Shown here: one piece after another, positions 61,557-64,000 of the stretch
Numbering within the stretch: the first letter of the stretch is position 1
How the letters are laid out: every line of letters starts with the position of its first letter
Assembly (NCBI RefSeq): GCF_000719265.1
Contig: NZ_JOFL01000019.1
Span: 220,723-284,722, forward strand
Reading direction: 5' to 3'
DNA from: Streptomyces roseoverticillatus
GTDB taxonomy: Bacteria; Actinomycetota; Actinomycetes; Streptomycetales; Streptomycetaceae
Length of the DNA stretch: 64,000 nucleotides
Translations under genes and position numbers: made by a program
Notes under the pieces: model-generated
The model's input: the letters and a program-made list of their open reading frames with translations, nothing else
What the model was told of the DNA's origin: nothing
Databases searched by the model: none

Positions 61557-62546
61557 CTACTGTGACAGACACGCTCGATTGAGTACATAGCGAGTAAGCG
61601 GTCGGTAGTAATCAGACCGCACAGTGTCATCAAGCGGAACGGCGACGGACACCCGTCCCTCCGCCTGTCCGACGAACGGCGCGGGGTCGTCCGCGTCGGC
61701 CGGGCCGATGGCCTCAACACCCAGCTGACCTGCCCCGCAGAGCCAACCGTGGTCTCCGATGACCATCGCCGGCAGCGGTCCGTCACCGTCCATCGCCGCC
61801 CCCAGGGCCACCCGAAGCGGGAGCGGAGAATGCGTATGTACGCCCGGCTCACTTGCGCACCCACGCGCGCCGGGTTCACGCACCAGCGCGACGCCTCGAA
61901 CGTAGTCCAGGTTGTAGGTACGTACCCCGAACCGGGTCGTTATGTCGACACTTCGACCCTGCGCCGGGCTGAGGACAGGACATCCCGCCGCCGAAAGGGC
62001 GGCGGCCAAGGAGGCGTAGAAGTCCAGGAGCCGGTGCGGATGACCGGTCCCGATGAGCACCGGAGCACCGGCTTCGGCCACTGCTGACAGCCGGTCAGCA
62101 AAGGCATCCAGTGCCACGATCGTACGGTCGGGGTCGATGACATCCTGCCCCGAGGTGTGGGCGGGATCGGCCGAAACCCCGCACTTGCGGGCCATCAGCT
62201 GCAACAAGTCCCCCAGCCGCCAGCACCGTTCGGGCTCCAGACCGAGCAGCGCCCGGGGATCCCCGGCCACGAACATCCGATACCGGCTCAGACTCCGTTC
62301 CCGGGTGGTGGATACGACGCCGGCGAGACCGGAGCGGAGGAGGTGGGTGCGGAGGGAAGCGGGGGTCGGGGTGCCCGTGGGATCGGTGGAGGTGGTGGGG
62401 ACCGCGGAGGTGGTGGGGACCGCGGAGGTGGTGGGGACCGCGGAGGTGGTGGGGACGGTGGAGGTGGTGGGGACGGTGGAGGTGGTGGGGACGGTGGAGG
62501 TGGTGGGGACGGTGGAACACGAAGCACTCGGCCGGGTCGGCAGCAC
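61557..62546 (-). CDS. Putative phosphatase with N-terminal 18-bp tandem repeat
   Basis: A 329-residue protein, commonly annotated as a phosphatase of HAD type (from memory). Conserved blocks are SGQDVIDPDRTIVALDAFADRL, LIGTGHPHRLLDFY, MVIGDHGWLCGAGQLG and YYRPLTRYVLNRACLSQ. The first 60 residues are unusual: seven VPTTS(T/A) units encoded by an 18-bp tandem repeat (62388-62513), directly after the GTG start. The repeat is not needed for the conserved domain, so a start near residue 60 is possible. It lies 128 bases from the BldC-like gene. Confidence 0.68.
   Translation of the reverse strand: MLPTRPSASCSTVPTTSTVPTTSTVPTTSTVPTTSAVPTTSAVPTTSAVPTTSTDPTGTPTPASLRTHLLRSGLAGVVSTTRERSLSRYRMFVAGDPRALLGLEPERCWRLGDLLQLMARKCGVSADPAHTSGQDVIDPDRTIVALDAFADRLSAVAEAGAPVLIGTGHPHRLLDFYASLAAALSAAGCPVLSPAQGRSVDITTRFGVRTYNLDYVRGVALVREPGARGCASEPGVHTHSPLPLRVALGAAMDGDGPLPAMVIGDHGWLCGAGQLGVEAIGPADADDPAPFVGQAEGRVSVAVPLDDTVRSDYYRPLTRYVLNRACLSQ
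62388..62513. repeat. Seven-copy 18-bp tandem repeat inside the phosphatase gene
   Basis: Unit GGAGGTGGTGGGGACCGC starts at 62388, 62406 and 62424. The unit ending CGGT in place of CCGC starts at 62442, 62460, 62478 and 62496. No spacers occur, so it is a microsatellite-like array and not CRISPR. It encodes a VPTTS(T/A) repeat. Confidence 0.92.
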
Positions 62547-62706
62547 GCTTCCGATGCTGACGGAAGTCGGCGTGGGGCGGGGCGGGTTCGCTCAGGGATC
62601 CCACAGTCGGCCTAATGACGTCTCGAGGAGTACGAGGGAGCTGCCGGCGCTACGCGGGAACTGCGGGACCGGAGCCGGGGGGCTGCCCGGACACGGCTCG
62701 CGCAGG

Positions 62707-63879
62707 TCACGGCAGGAGGCCGTGGGCCGGGAAGACCGCCCGCCGGGTGGCGAGGATCGCCTGGTCCAGCCGGTCCGCCGGGTCGTAACCGGAATCCACG
62801 AAGTCCTTCCACTCGGGCCGGACTCCGTCCGTCATCCGGTGCGGCCCCAACTGCCGGGTGCGCCGGTACACTTCGGCCCGCCATTCCTCCGGCACAGCCG
62901 TCTCAGAGGCCACGGGCGCCCCAGCAGCGATCGCCACCAGGTGGGCCCAGGAGCGCGGCACGACGTCCACGACGGCGTACCCGCCGCCGCCCAGGGCGAC
63001 CCAGCGCCCGTCCGCGTGCTCGTGTGCCAGGGAGTGACAGGAGTCGGCGATCAGGCGCTGGGCGTCGAGCGAGACGGCGAGGTGGGCCAGCGGGTCCTCG
63101 AAGTGGGTGTCCGCACCGTGCTGGGTCACGAGCACCTGCGGCCGGAAGGCCGCCACCAGCTCGGGCACCACAGCGTGGAAGGCCCGCAGCCAGCCCGCAT
63201 CGCCCGTGCCCGCCGGCAGGGCCACATTGACGGCGCTGCCCTCCGCGGACGGGGCCCCGGTCTCATCGGGCCAGCCGGTCTGCGGGAAGAGGGTGCTGGG
63301 GTGCTCGTGCAGGGAGATCGTGAGGACGCGCGGGTCCTCCCAGAACGCCGCCTGGACGCCGTCGCCGTGGTGCACGTCCACGTCCACGTACACGACCCGC
63401 TCGGCGCCGAGCTCCAGGAGCCGGGCGACAGCGAGGGCGGCGTCGTTGTAGACGCAGAACCCGGAGGCCGCGCCGGACATCGCGTGGTGCAGCCCGCCGG
63501 CGAAGTTCACCGCGTGCTGGACCTCACCGCTCCATACGGCTTCGGCGGCGGCCACCGACTGTCCGGCGATGAGGGCCGATGCCTCGTGCATTGCGGGGAA
63601 GGCCGGGACGTCGGCCGTCCCGATCCCGTACGAGCCGTCGGCGGAGGCCGGGTCGGCAGAAGCGGCACGGACGGCGGCGATGTAGTCCTCGCGGTGCACC
63701 AGCCGCAGCGTGGATTCGCCGGCGGGCCGGGCGGCGGTGACGCGGAGCGCCCGGTCCAAGCCGAGGGCCTCGACCAGACGCATGGTCAGGGCGAGCCGTA
63801 CGGGATCCATGGGGTGACCGGGCCCGAAGTCGTAGCCCGTTACCGCCTCGTCCCACATCAACTGCGCACGGCCGCTCAT
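62707..63879 (-). CDS. acuC: Acetoin utilization protein AcuC (histone deacetylase family)
   Basis: A 390-residue deacetylase-fold protein. The N-terminus AQLMWDEAVTGYDFGPGHPMDP, the catalytic region NFAGGLHHAMSGAASGFCVYND and VDVDVHHGDGVQAAFWE, and QHGADTHFEDPLAHL provide the zinc ligands. In bacteria AcuC reverses protein lysine acetylation, for example of acetyl-CoA synthetase. The ATG at 63877-63879 is chosen over a frame that runs 21 codons further into the rRNA terminator. It faces the 5S gene. Confidence 0.9.
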   Translation of the reverse strand: MSGRAQLMWDEAVTGYDFGPGHPMDPVRLALTMRLVEALGLDRALRVTAARPAGESTLRLVHREDYIAAVRAASADPASADGSYGIGTADVPAFPAMHEASALIAGQSVAAAEAVWSGEVQHAVNFAGGLHHAMSGAASGFCVYNDAALAVARLLELGAERVVYVDVDVHHGDGVQAAFWEDPRVLTISLHEHPSTLFPQTGWPDETGAPSAEGSAVNVALPAGTGDAGWLRAFHAVVPELVAAFRPQVLVTQHGADTHFEDPLAHLAVSLDAQRLIADSCHSLAHEHADGRWVALGGGGYAVVDVVPRSWAHLVAIAAGAPVASETAVPEEWRAEVYRRTRQLGPHRMTDGVRPEWKDFVDSGYDPADRLDQAILATRRAVFPAHGLLP

Positions 63880-63910
63880 GGGGGCCACGCTATAGGAGTG
63901 AGTAAACGCG

Positions 63911-63955
63911 AAAAAGCCCTGGCGGGAACTCAAGGTTCCCACCAGGGCTTTCTCT
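63911..63955 (-). terminator. rRNA operon terminator
   Basis: AAAGCCCTGG-C-GGGAAC pairs with GTTCCC-A-CCAGGGCTTT around a five-base loop. The single non-pair becomes a U-G wobble only in the minus-strand RNA, and a U-run follows on that strand. So it ends the rRNA transcript that continues to the right. Confidence 0.88.
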
Positions 63956-63962
63956 AAAAATT

Positions 63963-64000
63963 GTTCGGCGGCGTCCTACTCTCCCACACGGTCCCCCATG
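63963..64000 (-). rRNA. rrf: 5S rRNA, 3' end (partial)
   Basis: GTTCGGCGGCGTCCTACTCTCCCACACGG is the reverse complement of the conserved 5S 3' end (GGGAGAGTAGGACGCCGCCGAAC). It continues past the window edge and is followed on its own strand by the terminator at 63911-63955, so it is the tail of an rRNA operon. Confidence 0.9.

Noticed and set aside
62388..62513. CRISPR-like repeat
   Set aside because: Seven units without spacers, inside a coding frame, so it is a tandem repeat.
63880..63942. A 21-residue N-terminal extension of AcuC
   Set aside because: It would be encoded by the rRNA terminator hairpin, and the family start (MSGRAQLMWDEAV) lies at 63879.
62053..63957. A 634-residue plus-strand open frame opposite the phosphatase and acuC genes
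   Set aside because: It is low-complexity Val/Gly/Arg, has no ribosome binding site, and is antisense to two genes with clear families. It is a GC-frame shadow.

Overview
The window is a stretch of Streptomyces chromosome. The evidence is very high GC with strong third-position bias, the futalosine (mqn) route to menaquinone, the developmental sigma factor BldN beside its anti-sigma factor RsbN, the redox sensor Rex heading a heme operon, class I lysyl-tRNA synthetase, and many GTG and TTG starts. About 60 protein genes are supported. No insertion sequence, prophage, CRISPR array or tRNA was seen. A 5S rRNA gene begins at the right edge.

Layout. 1-2.4 kb: an accessory pair, a radical SAM/SPASM enzyme and a PIMT-like methyltransferase, resembling RiPP tailoring enzymes. 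2.4-24.2 kb: menaquinone block with a geranylgeranyl-reductase-like enzyme, menG, mqnC and a degenerate amidohydrolase-like partner, mqnA, mqnE, a UbiX-type flavin prenyltransferase, mqnP and mqnL. Between them lie a Ser/Thr kinase, two secreted hydrolases, a cold-shock protein, an acyl-CoA ligase with a TetR regulator, a DAACS transporter behind a cysteine-rich leader peptide, an AsnC-type regulator and small membrane proteins. mqnB and mqnD are not here. 24.3-35.6 kb: a Tat-exported phospholipase C-like protein, the cytochrome c maturation operon resA-ccdA-resB-ccsB, a lipoprotein deacetylase, and hemL with a histidine phosphatase. 35.6-43.6 kb: a STAS plus two GAF-ANTAR signalling operon, a small membrane protein, an SDR, a VOC protein, a DUF2306 protein, RtcB and two lipoproteins. 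43.7-47.8 kb: lysS and argS, divergent, and an anti-sigma-type ATPase. 47.9-54 kb: rex-hemA-hemC-hemD-hemB, every junction overlapping by four bases, with a Rex operator upstream. 54.3-64 kb: glutaredoxin, HAD phosphatase, bldN, rsbN, an acyltransferase and epimerase pair, the 32-residue ribosomal protein bS22, a BldC-like DNA-binding protein, a phosphatase with an internal 18-bp repeat, acuC, and the rRNA terminator and 5S end.

The genes work together around respiration. Menaquinone synthesis, cytochrome c maturation and heme synthesis all feed the electron transport chain, and Rex ties heme synthesis to the NADH/NAD+ ratio. The most unusual items are the altered cluster motif of the radical SAM enzyme (CX3CX3C), the cysteine leader that points to a cystine transporter, an in-frame palindromic insertion in hemC, a metal-ligand-poor amidohydrolase fragment coupled to mqnC, and a duplicated gene tail behind the acyltransferase.
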